Source: Rikenellaceae bacterium
Lineage (GTDB): Bacteria > Bacteroidota > Bacteroidia > Bacteroidales > Rikenellaceae
Direction: 5' to 3'
NCBI GenBank assembly: GCA_017415005.1
Contig: JAFQJK010000017.1
Coordinates: 1 to 35,508 of the forward strand
DNA length: 35,508 bases
Shown one piece after another: positions 8,666 through 17,082 of the stretch. The notes beneath the pieces are model-generated. The model was not told the DNA's origin, did no database searches, and saw only the letters and a program-made list of their open reading frames with translations. Within the stretch, counting starts at the first letter, position 1, and every line of letters begins with the position of its first letter. The translations under genes were made by a program, and so were the position numbers.

Positions 8666-10225
8666 CTATTTCGACTTGGGCTCCAGCACGATGAACGGCA
8701 CGATCATCTCGTCCATCGACACGCCGCCATGCTGGAACGTGTTGCGGTAATAGCGCACGTACTGGTTATAGTTGTTCGGATAGACGAAGAAGTCGCGCCC
8801 GGTGGCGAACACATAGCTCGACGTGATGTTGGTCCGCGGCAGCTGGGCTTCCTCGGGCTTGTTGATCACGAAAACGTCCTTGGCATTGTAATTCAGGTTC
8901 CTGCCCGTCTTATACCGTAGGTTCGACGAGGTCTCGCGGTCGCCGACGATCTTCACCGGGTTGTCGACGCGGATCGTTCCGTGGTCCGTAGTGATGATCA
9001 CCGTATGTCCGCGCTCCGAGAGCAGGCGCAGCATCTCGAACAGGTCCGAGTGCTCGAACCACGAGCGGGTGAGCGAGCGGAACGCCGCGTCGTCCTCAGC
9101 CAGCTCACGGATGATCTCGGTCTCGGTCCGGGCATGCGACAGGATATCCAGGAAATTGTAAACGATCACCGAGAAATCGGCGTCGTAGATACGGCTGATG
9201 TTGTCGATCAGCTTGCGCCCCGCTTCCGAGCGCACGAGCTTGTCGAAGGTCATCTTGTAGCTCTTGCCGTTGCTCTGCATCTGACGCCTGAGGAAATCCT
9301 CCTCGTACTGGTTCTTGCCCCCCTCGTCATTCTCGTTGAGCCACAGGTTGGGCATCAGCTTGTCGATGGCCAGCGGCATGAGGCCCGCGAAGATCGCGTT
9401 GCGGGCATACTGCGTGGCCGTGGGCAGGATACCGCAGTAGAAATCCTCGGTCACCACGTCGTAATAGGGATGCAGCAGCGGGTTGACCATCCGCCACTGG
9501 TCGTACCGGAAGTTGTCGATCAGCAGGAAGGTGACCTTCTTACGCTTATCGACCACCGGGAACACCTTGGTGCGCATCAGCGTGTGCGACATCACGGGCG
9601 TCGCCGCATCGCGGCGGTTGATCCAGTCGAGGTAGTTGCGCCTCACGAACTTGCCGTACTCGGCATTGGCCTCGTCGCGCTGGAAAGCCAGGATCTCTCG
9701 GATACCGGGATCGGCCGAATCGGTCAGCTCGACCTCCCAGTTGACCAGCCTCTTGTAGATACCCGCCCAGTCGGCAAACGTACGCGCCTCGCCGAACGAG
9801 CTTGCGATCTGCCCGAACTCGCCCCGGTAGTCGGCCGTCGACTTCTCGGTCACGAGCTGTTGCTGGTGCACGTTCTTCTTGATCGAGAGCAGCACCTGGT
9901 TGGGATTCACCGGTTTGATCAGGTAGTCGGCGATCTTCGACCCCACGGCCTTGTCCATGATGTTCTCCTCCTCGCTCTTGGTGACCATGATCACCGGCGT
10001 GGTGGGCCGTATCTCCTTGATCAGCGGCAGCGTCTCGAGCCCCGTCATGCCCGGCATCATCTCGTCGAGGATGATCAGGTCGTAATTGTTCGCGCGGGCC
10101 AGCTCGATGGCATCATAACCGTTGTTACAGGTCTCCACGTCGTAGCCTTTGCCTTTCAGAAAGAGAATATGGGGTTTGAGCAGGTCGACCTCGTCGTCGA
10201 CCCATAGGATTTGTGCGTCGTTCAT
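8666..10225 (-). CDS. porX: PorX: response regulator with PglZ domain
   Basis: This 519-residue protein has a CheY-like receiver (about residues 1-120) fused to a PglZ/alkaline-phosphatase-superfamily domain. In Porphyromonas gingivalis PorX works with the kinase PorY and sigma factor SigP to control type IX secretion. Visible receiver residues are the acidic D10-D11 pair, phospho-acceptor D54 in IILDEMMPG, T82 and K104. The C-terminal domain shows IDNFRYDQW, PTATQYARNAIF and ITTDHGTIRV, which carry metal and nucleophile residues of the fold. The gene stands alone. No PorY or T9SS structural gene is in the window. I see no good promoter motif in the 80 bases upstream. It is predicted to act in the cytosol. 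Confidence 0.93.
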   Translation of the reverse strand: MNDAQILWVDDEVDLLKPHILFLKGKGYDVETCNNGYDAIELARANNYDLIILDEMMPGMTGLETLPLIKEIRPTTPVIMVTKSEEENIMDKAVGSKIADYLIKPVNPNQVLLSIKKNVHQQQLVTEKSTADYRGEFGQIASSFGEARTFADWAGIYKRLVNWEVELTDSADPGIREILAFQRDEANAEYGKFVRRNYLDWINRRDAATPVMSHTLMRTKVFPVVDKRKKVTFLLIDNFRYDQWRMVNPLLHPYYDVVTEDFYCGILPTATQYARNAIFAGLMPLAIDKLMPNLWLNENDEGGKNQYEEDFLRRQMQSNGKSYKMTFDKLVRSEAGRKLIDNISRIYDADFSVIVYNFLDILSHARTETEIIRELAEDDAAFRSLTRSWFEHSDLFEMLRLLSERGHTVIITTDHGTIRVDNPVKIVGDRETSSNLRYKTGRNLNYNAKDVFVINKPEEAQLPRTNITSSYVFATGRDFFVYPNNYNQYVRYYRNTFQHGGVSMDEMIVPFIVLEPKSK

Positions 10226-10594
10226 CGTCAGCAGGTGTTGGGTTCCGGTTTGATCCTTTCTTGGTTAACTATAAAATGCAAAAACCGGACAATTATTGCG
10301 CGGCCCGCGGAATTCTCCCCGCTCCGGACTCTTCGCCGAGCCGCCTCCGTAAAAGTACGTCATTCCGCGTTCCCCTCCAAGCCTGCGGCGCGATTTCCCC
10401 GCCCGCCCCGGCCCCTTTCCTGCGGTCCGGCCGGACCGTCGGTCCAGAAAATGCTGGCCGGCAGCCCGTTATGCACTTCTCCCCCCGGCCGGCCGGCTTT
10501 GGGCTGATTTTTGCAGTAAGTGCCGGGCAAAGAGCAATATTTCTCAGGCCCTGACGTTTATCCATTGTGGCCGACAAAAAAATATACCTCCCGG
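10226..10594. other. Noncoding region between porX and HU
   Basis: No gene or structured element is supported here. The frames crossing it are short and low in complexity. The porX promoter should lie at 10226-10300, but no clear TAnnTTTG is found there. The HU promoter begins at 10595. Confidence 0.6.
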
Positions 10595-10627
10595 TTTGCA
10601 GTTTACAGAAATAAAGCAGTATATTTG
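10595..10627 (+). promoter_or_regulatory. Promoter of the HU gene
   Basis: TTTG (10595-10598), a 21-base spacer, then TATATTTG (10620-10627) match the Bacteroidota sigma-ABfr promoter. The ATG is 48 bases beyond, after an AT-rich leader. Confidence 0.75.
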
Positions 10628-10675
10628 CAATTCGTTTGCGGGTAAGACATTATTAATTTTAAAAACCTTACAGAT

Positions 10676-10957
10676 ATGACTAAAGCGGATATCGTTAATG
10701 AGATTTCGAAAAGCACGGGCGTCGAGAAAGCCCAGGTGCAGCAGATTGTTGAAGCTTTCATGGAGAGCATCAAGGACGCGATGATCGCCGACAATAACGT
10801 ATACCTGCGCGGTTTCGGCAGCTTCATCATCAAGCAGCGTGCCCAGAAAGTTGCGCGCAACATCTCGAAGAATACGACCATGACCATTCCGGCTCACAAG
10901 ATCCCGGCGTTCAAACCCGCCAAGAGCTTTGCCGTGAAGGTCAAGGGTATCAAATAA
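10676..10957 (+). CDS. hup: HU-family nucleoid protein
   Basis: This 93-residue DNA-bending protein begins MTKADIVNEISKSTGVEKAQ and carries the GFGSFIIKQRAQKVARN segment, the start of the DNA-gripping beta arm. The IPAHKIPAFKPAKSF stretch matches the family arm and C-terminal fold. It compacts DNA as a homo- or heterodimer. It has a strong promoter, and the tiny basic gene at 10984 follows after 26 bases, suggesting one transcript. Confidence 0.93.
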   Translation: MTKADIVNEISKSTGVEKAQVQQIVEAFMESIKDAMIADNNVYLRGFGSFIIKQRAQKVARNISKNTTMTIPAHKIPAFKPAKSFAVKVKGIK

Positions 10958-10983
10958 TCCTAATTACTTAAAACCAAACTGTC

Positions 10984-11076
10984 ATGCCAAGCGGTAAGAA
11001 AAGAAAAAGGCATAAAATGGCTACCCACAAGCGGAAGAAACGTCTCAAAAAGAACCGTCACAAGAAGAAAAAATAG
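10984..11076 (+). CDS. 30-residue, very basic conserved-type small protein
   Basis: ATG to TAG spans 31 codons and encodes a protein that begins MPSGKKRKRHKMATHKRKK and ends in KKKK. About two thirds of the residues are Lys, Arg or His, with no acidic residue. The composition and the HK(M)xTHKRKKRLKKNRHKKK pattern recall the AURKAIP1/COX24 C-terminal family (mitochondrial ribosomal mS38, actinobacterial bS22). A ribosome-associated role is therefore plausible, but that is inference from recalled family resemblance. It follows HU by 26 bases and precedes the palindrome and RNase G gene, so it may share the HU promoter. It is short enough to be missed by many gene callers. Confidence 0.75.
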   Translation: MPSGKKRKRHKMATHKRKKRLKKNRHKKKK

Positions 11077-11103
11077 GTAGCTCTATTTATGGCAATCATG
11101 TTA

Positions 11104-11138
11104 TAAACCTAAAGAACCTTTCCGGCTCTTTAGGTTTA
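11104..11138. terminator. Perfect 12-bp palindrome between the small basic gene and rng
   Basis: TAAACCTAAAGA (11104-11115) and TCTTTAGGTTTA (11127-11138) are exact reverse complements around an 11-base loop. There is no long T tract, only a few T residues. It could be a weak terminator for the HU transcript or a structure in the leader of the RNase gene that follows 78 bases later. Confidence 0.6.
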
Positions 11139-11215
11139 TTGCATTAAGTGAAACTTTACACCCAAGCCCCCCGGAGATGCTTTCCGAGCATGTCCGGCGG
11201 ATTATCGTACTACTG

Positions 11216-12760
11216 ATGAATAAGGAACTCATTATAAATGTCACCCCGAGCGAAGTAACCATCGCGCTGGTCGAGGACAAGCAGCTGGTTGAGCTCAACA
11301 AGGAGCAGCGCAAGACCGGATTTTCGGTGGGCGACATTTACCTGGGCAAGGTCAAGAAGATCATGCCCGGCCTCAACGCCGCCTTTGTCAACATCGGTTA
11401 CGAGAAGGATGCCTTCATCCATTACCTCGACCTGGGCCCCCAGTTCTCGACGCTGCACAAGCTGGTCGGCAACCTGACCGCCAGGAAACGCACCCCCCGC
11501 TTCGAAAACCTCAAGCTCGACCCCAACCTCGGCAAAGCCGGCAAGATATCCAGCTACATCGCCACGGGGCAGACCATCCTGGTCCAGATCGCCAAAGAGG
11601 CCATCTCGACCAAAGGCCCCCGCCTCACCTCCGACATCTCGCTGGCAGGGCGCAACGTGGTGCTGATCCCGTTCTCCAACAAAATATCGATCTCGCAGAA
11701 GATCAAGTCGAGCGAGGAACGCAAGCGCCTCAAGCGCATCGCCGAGTCGTTCCTCCCGCAGAATTACGGCCTCATTATCCGCACGGCCGCCGTGGGCAAG
11801 CAGGACGAGGACCTCGAGAACGACATCCGCACGCTCGTCGACCGCTGGGAGGTAGCTCTCGAGAAGGTCGGCCAGCAGGAGCCCCCCGCCCTGCTGCTGG
11901 GCGAGATGAACCGTACGACGGCCCTGCTGCGCGACCTGCTCAACGGCTCGTTCAGCAACATCTACGTCGACGACAGCGCCGTCTACGACGAGGTGCGCGA
12001 CTACATCCGCACGATCGCCCCCGAGAAGGAGAAGATCGTGAAGCGCTATAAGGGTTCGGTACCCATCTTCGACAACTTCGACATCTCGCGGCAGATCAAG
12101 TCGCTCTTCGCCAAATACGTCACCCTGCGCAAGGGAGCCTACCTGATCATCGAGCACACCGAGGCGCTTCACGTGGTGGACGTCAACAGCGGCAACCGCG
12201 CCAAGGTCGACAACGACCAGGAGCAGACGGCCCTCGACGTCAACCTGCAGGCTGCGGCCGAGATCGCGCGCCAGCTCCGCCTGCGCGACATGGGCGGTAT
12301 CATCGTCATCGACTTCATCGACCTGGCGAAAGGCGAGCACCGCCAGACGCTCTACGACACGATGAAGCAGCTGATGTCCACCGACCGCGCCAAGCACACC
12401 GTGCTCCCGCTCTCGAAGTTCGGCCTGATGCAGATCACGCGGCAGCGCGTCCGTCCCGAGACGCAGATGGACGTGCGCGAGACCTGCCCCACCTGCCACG
12501 GCACCGGCACGATCACCCCGTCGATCCTGCTCGACGAGCAGATCGAGAACAAGATCGCCTACTACGTGAACGAGAAGCACCTGAGCTATATCAAGCTGCG
12601 GGTGAGCCCCTTCGTCCGCGCATTCCTCATGCGGGGCGTGTGGCCGATCCGCCTGCGCTGGATGCTCAAGTACAAATGCTACATCCGGATCGTCTCCGAC
12701 CAGTCGACCGGTTTCGTCGAGACCAAATTCTTCCGGCGCGGCAACGAGGAGCTCGTCTGA
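11216..12760 (+). CDS. rng: Ribonuclease G/E-family endoribonuclease
   Basis: This is a 514-residue single-strand-specific endoribonuclease for rRNA maturation and mRNA decay. It begins MNKELIINVTPSEVTIALVED. An S1-like domain follows with GDIYLGKVKKIMPGLNAAFV. The catalytic DNase I-like part has the two acidic sites HVVDVNSG and IVIDFIDLAKGEHR, and the zinc-link Cys pair is C424-P-T-C427. The length fits RNase G without the long RNase E tail. An upstream in-frame ATG at 11177 would add 13 residues unlike the family, so 11216 is chosen. It has no clear promoter of its own and may be read from HU through the palindrome at 11104. mfd follows after 64 bases. Confidence 0.93.
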   Translation: MNKELIINVTPSEVTIALVEDKQLVELNKEQRKTGFSVGDIYLGKVKKIMPGLNAAFVNIGYEKDAFIHYLDLGPQFSTLHKLVGNLTARKRTPRFENLKLDPNLGKAGKISSYIATGQTILVQIAKEAISTKGPRLTSDISLAGRNVVLIPFSNKISISQKIKSSEERKRLKRIAESFLPQNYGLIIRTAAVGKQDEDLENDIRTLVDRWEVALEKVGQQEPPALLLGEMNRTTALLRDLLNGSFSNIYVDDSAVYDEVRDYIRTIAPEKEKIVKRYKGSVPIFDNFDISRQIKSLFAKYVTLRKGAYLIIEHTEALHVVDVNSGNRAKVDNDQEQTALDVNLQAAAEIARQLRLRDMGGIIVIDFIDLAKGEHRQTLYDTMKQLMSTDRAKHTVLPLSKFGLMQITRQRVRPETQMDVRETCPTCHGTGTITPSILLDEQIENKIAYYVNEKHLSYIKLRVSPFVRAFLMRGVWPIRLRWMLKYKCYIRIVSDQSTGFVETKFFRRGNEELV

Positions 12761-12824
12761 CGCGACGCAGGCGGCGGGGGCGGCCGCCTGACGACCCTCC
12801 GCCCCGCCAGACCGGAAACGACTT

Positions 12825-15800
12825 ATGTCACCAGCAGAACTGATCGAACTCGTTCGCGGCCAGCGAGCCTCCGGGCGCCTCGCCCGCGAGCTGCGCCCCG
12901 GCGCCACCATCGAGCTGACCTCGCTATCGGGGTCAGCTTTTGCACTTGTCCTTGCCGCCGCTGTGGCCGATCAGGGCGGCATCCACCTCGTCGTCATGGA
13001 CGACCGCGACGAGGCGGCCTATCTGTGCAATGACCTCTACAACTTCCTCGACGGCGACCGCGTGCTCTTCTTCCCGACGGCCTACAAGCGCTCGATCCAG
13101 TACGGCCAGGAAGACCCGCAGGGCATCATGCAGCGCACCACCGTGCTCAACGAGGTCAAGAACTTCGCCGGCGGCTACCTCGTCATCTGCACCTATCCCG
13201 AGGCGCTGGTCGAGAAGGTCGTCGGCATGCAGGAGCTCCAGCAAAGCACGCTGCGCGTAGCGAGCGGCGACCGCCTGTCGATCGCCTTTGTCGAGGAGAC
13301 GCTGCGCGCCTACCGTTTCGAGCGTGTCGACTTCGTCTACGAGCCGGGCCAGTACTCGGTGCGCGGCGGCATCGTCGACATCTTCTCATTCTCCGACAAC
13401 AAGCCCTACCGGCTCGACTTCTTTGGCGACGAGATCGACTCGATCCGCTACTTCAACGTCTCGACGCAGCTTTCTATCGAGCGGATCGACTCGATCGAGA
13501 TCGTCCCCAACCTCAAGGACGCCGCTCTCTCCGGCGAGCGCGTCTCGTTCGCCTCGTTCCTGCTGGCCGACTCCGGCCCGAAGGCCCATACGCCCCGGCC
13601 GGTCTTCTGGCTGCGCGACCCCGACTATACGCTGAGGCGGTTCAACGCGATCCGCACCAAGGTGCTCGACGAGCTCGACGAACCCGCCCAGATCGACAGC
13701 TACGTAACGAGCCGCAAGGCCTTCCTCGCCGATACCGAAAGCGCCGCGATGGTCCTCCTTGCCGACAACCTGGCCGAGCGCGCGGCCGGCACGACGATCG
13801 ACTTCGAAACGGCCCCGCAGCCGCAGTTCAACAAGAAGTTCGAGCTGCTTGCCGCCGACATCGAGGCCTCGCGCCTCAAGGGCTATCACACATACATCCT
13901 CACCGACAACCGTGCGCAGGTCGAACGCCTCGACAATATCTTCCGCTCGGTCGGCGAGAAGGACGTCACGTTCGGCTCGGTCAGCGTCACGCTCCACGCC
14001 GGCTTCATCAGCCACGCGCTGAAGGCCGCCTTCTACACCGACCACCAGATCTTCGACCGCTACCACCGCTACCACCTGCGCAAGGAGCTCGACCGCAGCG
14101 AGGCGCTGACGATCCAGGAGCTCAACGCGCTCAAGGTGGGCGACTACGTCGTGCACATCGACCACGGTGTGGGCCGCTTCGGGGGCCTCGTCCGCACGGT
14201 CGAGAACGGCAAGGTCCACGAGGCGATCAAGCTCGTCTACCGCGACGGCGACGTGCTGCTGGTCAACGTCCATGCGCTGCACCGCATCTCGCGCTACAAG
14301 GACCGCGACAGCGAGCCTCCCAAGATCCACAAACTCGGCTCCGGCGCCTGGCAGCGCCTCAAGCAGGCCACCAAAAAGGCCGTCAAGGACATCGCCCGCG
14401 AGCTGATCGCGCTCTACGCCCAGCGCAAGGCGAGCGAGGGCTTCGCTTTCTCGCCCGACAGCTACCTCCAGCATGAGCTCGAGGCGTCGTTCATCTACGA
14501 GGACACACCCGACCAGGAGAAGGCCACAGCCGCGATCAAGGCCGACATGGAGAGCCCCCGCCCGATGGACCGCCTCGTCTGCGGCGACGTGGGCTTCGGC
14601 AAAACGGAGCTGGCGATCCGCGCGGCGTTCAAGGCCGTCACCGACGGCAAGCAGGTGGCCGTGCTGATCCCCACGACGATCCTCTCGCTCCAGCACTACC
14701 GTACCTTCAACGAGCGGCTGCGCGACTTCCCGGTGCGTATCGAGCAGCTCAGCCGCTCGAAGACCGGCAAGGAGCTCAAGCAGATCCTCGCCGACCTCGA
14801 AGCGGGCAAGATCGACATCCTCGTGGGCACGCACAAGATACTGGGCAAGGACGTAAAGTTCAAGGACCTGGGCCTTCTTATCATCGACGAGGAACAGAAG
14901 TTCGGCGTGGCGAGCAAGGAGAAGCTGCGCCACCTCAAGGCCAACGTCGATACGCTGACGCTCACCGCCACGCCCATCCCGCGCACGCTGCAGTTCTCGC
15001 TGATGGGCTCGCGCGACCTGTCGGTCATCACCACCCCGCCGCCCAACCGCCAGCCGATCGCCACCGAGTCGCACCTCTTCGACGAGGAGATCATCAAGGA
15101 GGCGATCGGGTACGAGGTAGGCCGAGGCGGACAGGTCTACTTCGTCCACAACCGCGTCGACAACATCCGCGACATGCAGGGACTCATCCAGCGCCTCTGC
15201 CCGGGCGTCAAGGTGGCCGTCGGCCACGGCCAGATGAAGCCCGACGAGCTCGAACGGATCATCATGGACTTCATCTTCGGCGAGTACGACGTGCTGCTGG
15301 CCACGACCATCATCGAGTCGGGCGTCGACATCCCCAACGCCAACACGATCATCATCAACAACGCGCAGAACTTCGGCCTGAGCGACCTGCACCAGCTCCG
15401 CGGCCGCGTCGGGCGCACCAACCGCAAAGCCTACTGCTACCTGCTCTCGCCCCCCGAGGAGATGCTCTCCTCCGAGGCGCGCCGCCGCCTGCGGGCCCTC
15501 GAGGAGTTCTCGGACCTCGGCTCGGGGTTCAACATCGCCATGCAGGACCTCGACATCCGCGGCGCGGGCAACCTGCTCGGCGCCGAGCAGAGTGGCTTCA
15601 TCGCCGACATCGGCTTCGAGACCTACCAGAAGATCCTCAACGAGGCGATGGCCGAGCTGCGCGAGGAGCAGGCCTCGGCCGACGGCACGGCAGGCACGCC
15701 CGCCCCGGCCGGCAGCCCCGCGACGGCAGACACCGCCACCGGCGGGCCGCACCCCGACACGCTGCCCGCCGACACGGTCTACATCAGCGACTGCCAGATC

Positions 15801-16259
15801 GACACCGACTCCGAGGCGCTGCTGCCCGACGGCTACGTGGGCGATACGAGCGAGAAGATCCGCCTTTACCGCGAGCTCGACGGCCTCACCCGCGACGACC
15901 AGCTCGAGCGCTTCGCCTCCGAGCTCGCCGACCGCTTCGGCGCGCTCCCCCCGCAGGCCCGCGAGCTGATCCATGCCGTCCAGCTTCGCCAGCTCTGCAT
16001 CCGGCTGGGCTTCGAGAAGGCCATCGCCAAGAACGGCATCCTGATCCTGCAGTTCGTCCTCAACCAGCAATCGGCCTACTACCGCAGCCCCGTCTTTATG
16101 GCCATCCTGCGCCTCGGCACCGACCCGCGCTCAAAATTTGTTTTCAAACAGGGCAATAATAAGCTCTCTTTGGTAGTTAGAGGAGTAAAAGACCTGGGCG
16201 CGGCCGTCGAGTCGCTCCGCGAACTGGCGCGCAAAGTCGGGGAGTCCGTCGCCGGATAG
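12825..16259 (+). CDS. mfd: Transcription-repair coupling factor Mfd
   Basis: This 1144-residue translocase removes RNA polymerase stalled at lesions and recruits UvrA. The order of parts is a UvrB-like N-terminal module, then a CarD-like RNA polymerase-interacting domain (about residues 434-495, VGDYVVHIDHGVGRFGG). The RecG-like helicase core follows, with Walker A GDVGFGKTELA near 585-595, DEEQ near 687-690 and LTATPIPRT. The C-terminal D7 domain is last. Between helicase and D7, about residues 947-985, is an Ala/Pro/Thr/Gly-rich linker that looks longer than usual. The length is otherwise normal. The next gene has its own promoter. Confidence 0.96.
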   Translation: MSPAELIELVRGQRASGRLARELRPGATIELTSLSGSAFALVLAAAVADQGGIHLVVMDDRDEAAYLCNDLYNFLDGDRVLFFPTAYKRSIQYGQEDPQGIMQRTTVLNEVKNFAGGYLVICTYPEALVEKVVGMQELQQSTLRVASGDRLSIAFVEETLRAYRFERVDFVYEPGQYSVRGGIVDIFSFSDNKPYRLDFFGDEIDSIRYFNVSTQLSIERIDSIEIVPNLKDAALSGERVSFASFLLADSGPKAHTPRPVFWLRDPDYTLRRFNAIRTKVLDELDEPAQIDSYVTSRKAFLADTESAAMVLLADNLAERAAGTTIDFETAPQPQFNKKFELLAADIEASRLKGYHTYILTDNRAQVERLDNIFRSVGEKDVTFGSVSVTLHAGFISHALKAAFYTDHQIFDRYHRYHLRKELDRSEALTIQELNALKVGDYVVHIDHGVGRFGGLVRTVENGKVHEAIKLVYRDGDVLLVNVHALHRISRYKDRDSEPPKIHKLGSGAWQRLKQATKKAVKDIARELIALYAQRKASEGFAFSPDSYLQHELEASFIYEDTPDQEKATAAIKADMESPRPMDRLVCGDVGFGKTELAIRAAFKAVTDGKQVAVLIPTTILSLQHYRTFNERLRDFPVRIEQLSRSKTGKELKQILADLEAGKIDILVGTHKILGKDVKFKDLGLLIIDEEQKFGVASKEKLRHLKANVDTLTLTATPIPRTLQFSLMGSRDLSVITTPPPNRQPIATESHLFDEEIIKEAIGYEVGRGGQVYFVHNRVDNIRDMQGLIQRLCPGVKVAVGHGQMKPDELERIIMDFIFGEYDVLLATTIIESGVDIPNANTIIINNAQNFGLSDLHQLRGRVGRTNRKAYCYLLSPPEEMLSSEARRRLRALEEFSDLGSGFNIAMQDLDIRGAGNLLGAEQSGFIADIGFETYQKILNEAMAELREEQASADGTAGTPAPAGSPATADTATGGPHPDTLPADTVYISDCQIDTDSEALLPDGYVGDTSEKIRLYRELDGLTRDDQLERFASELADRFGALPPQARELIHAVQLRQLCIRLGFEKAIAKNGILILQFVLNQQSAYYRSPVFMAILRLGTDPRSKFVFKQGNNKLSLVVRGVKDLGAAVESLRELARKVGESVAG

Positions 16260-16309
16260 CGGCAGCCGGGACGGGAGGCGGCCGCCGGCCGATAACTCCG
16301 CCCCGAAAT

Positions 16310-16340
16310 TTTGTTCCTTTACGAGGAATCCATATATTTG
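16310..16340 (+). promoter_or_regulatory. Canonical promoter for the coaX/envelope gene block
   Basis: TTTG (16310-16313), exactly 19 bases, then TATATTTG (16333-16340). This is one of the two best promoter matches in the window. Transcription should begin near 16345, leaving only about 9 bases before the ATG at 16354. Confidence 0.8.
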
Positions 16341-16353
16341 CATGACTGACAAA

Positions 16354-17082
16354 ATGAATCTTGCGATAGACATAGGCAACTCCTCCGCCAAAATGGCTGT
16401 GATCGAGCACGGCCAGGTCGTGGACACGTTCAGGACCGACCGGCCCGACAGTGCCTATATCGACTCGGTCCTCGACCACTACCCCTCGGTGCAGGCCGCC
16501 ATCCTGAGCTCGGCGCGCGGGGTCCATCCCGGGCTCGAAGCCGGGCTTCGCCGCCGCGTCGGCCGGTATATCCGCTTCGACCACACGGTCCCGGTGCCGA
16601 TCAAGAACCGCTACGAGACGCCCGAGACGCTCGGGGCCGACCGGCTGGCCGCCGCGGTCGGAGCGGCAGGCGCCTACCCGGGCCGCAACGTGCTGATCGT
16701 CGACTTCGGCACGGCCATCACCATCGACATGGTCTCGGCCGCGGGCGAGTTCCTGGGGGGCAACATCTCGCCGGGCGTGGGTACGCGCTTCCGCTCGCTT
16801 CACGACTACACGCAGCAGCTGCCGCTACGGGGCCTCACGGAAGAGACGACGCTGCTGGGGCGCAACTCGTTCAGCGCGATCGAGAGCGGCGTTATCCGCG
16901 GCGTGATCTACGAGATCGAGGGCTACATTGCCGAACTTTCGCGCGAATATCCCGATCTTAACATAATTTTTACAGGCGGCGACGGTAATTTTTTTGCCAG
17001 ACACGTAAAAAATCCGATATTTGCAACCCATGAGCTGGTTTTGTACGGCCTCAACAGAATACTTGAATACAATGCAGATTAA
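16354..17082 (+). CDS. coaX: Type III pantothenate kinase
   Basis: This 242-residue enzyme makes 4'-phosphopantothenate, the first step of coenzyme A synthesis. The ASKHA-fold motifs are DIGNSSAKMAV at the N terminus, GADRLAAAVGA, DFGTAITIDMV and GGNISPGVG. An ATG at 16342 would add four residues, but it lies at or before the predicted transcription start. The ATG at 16354 (MNLAIDIGN) is therefore chosen and fits the family. The gene's end overlaps the start of the barrel gene by 11 bases, so translation is probably coupled. Confidence 0.93.
   Translation: MNLAIDIGNSSAKMAVIEHGQVVDTFRTDRPDSAYIDSVLDHYPSVQAAILSSARGVHPGLEAGLRRRVGRYIRFDHTVPVPIKNRYETPETLGADRLAAAVGAAGAYPGRNVLIVDFGTAITIDMVSAAGEFLGGNISPGVGTRFRSLHDYTQQLPLRGLTEETTLLGRNSFSAIESGVIRGVIYEIEGYIAELSREYPDLNIIFTGGDGNFFARHVKNPIFATHELVLYGLNRILEYNAD

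Noticed and set aside
13386-16070. 894-codon open frame on the minus strand
   Set aside because: It lies wholly antisense to mfd, and its translation is a Leu/Val/Asp/Arg/Gly-rich shadow typical of GC-rich coding DNA. mfd has complete family motifs.
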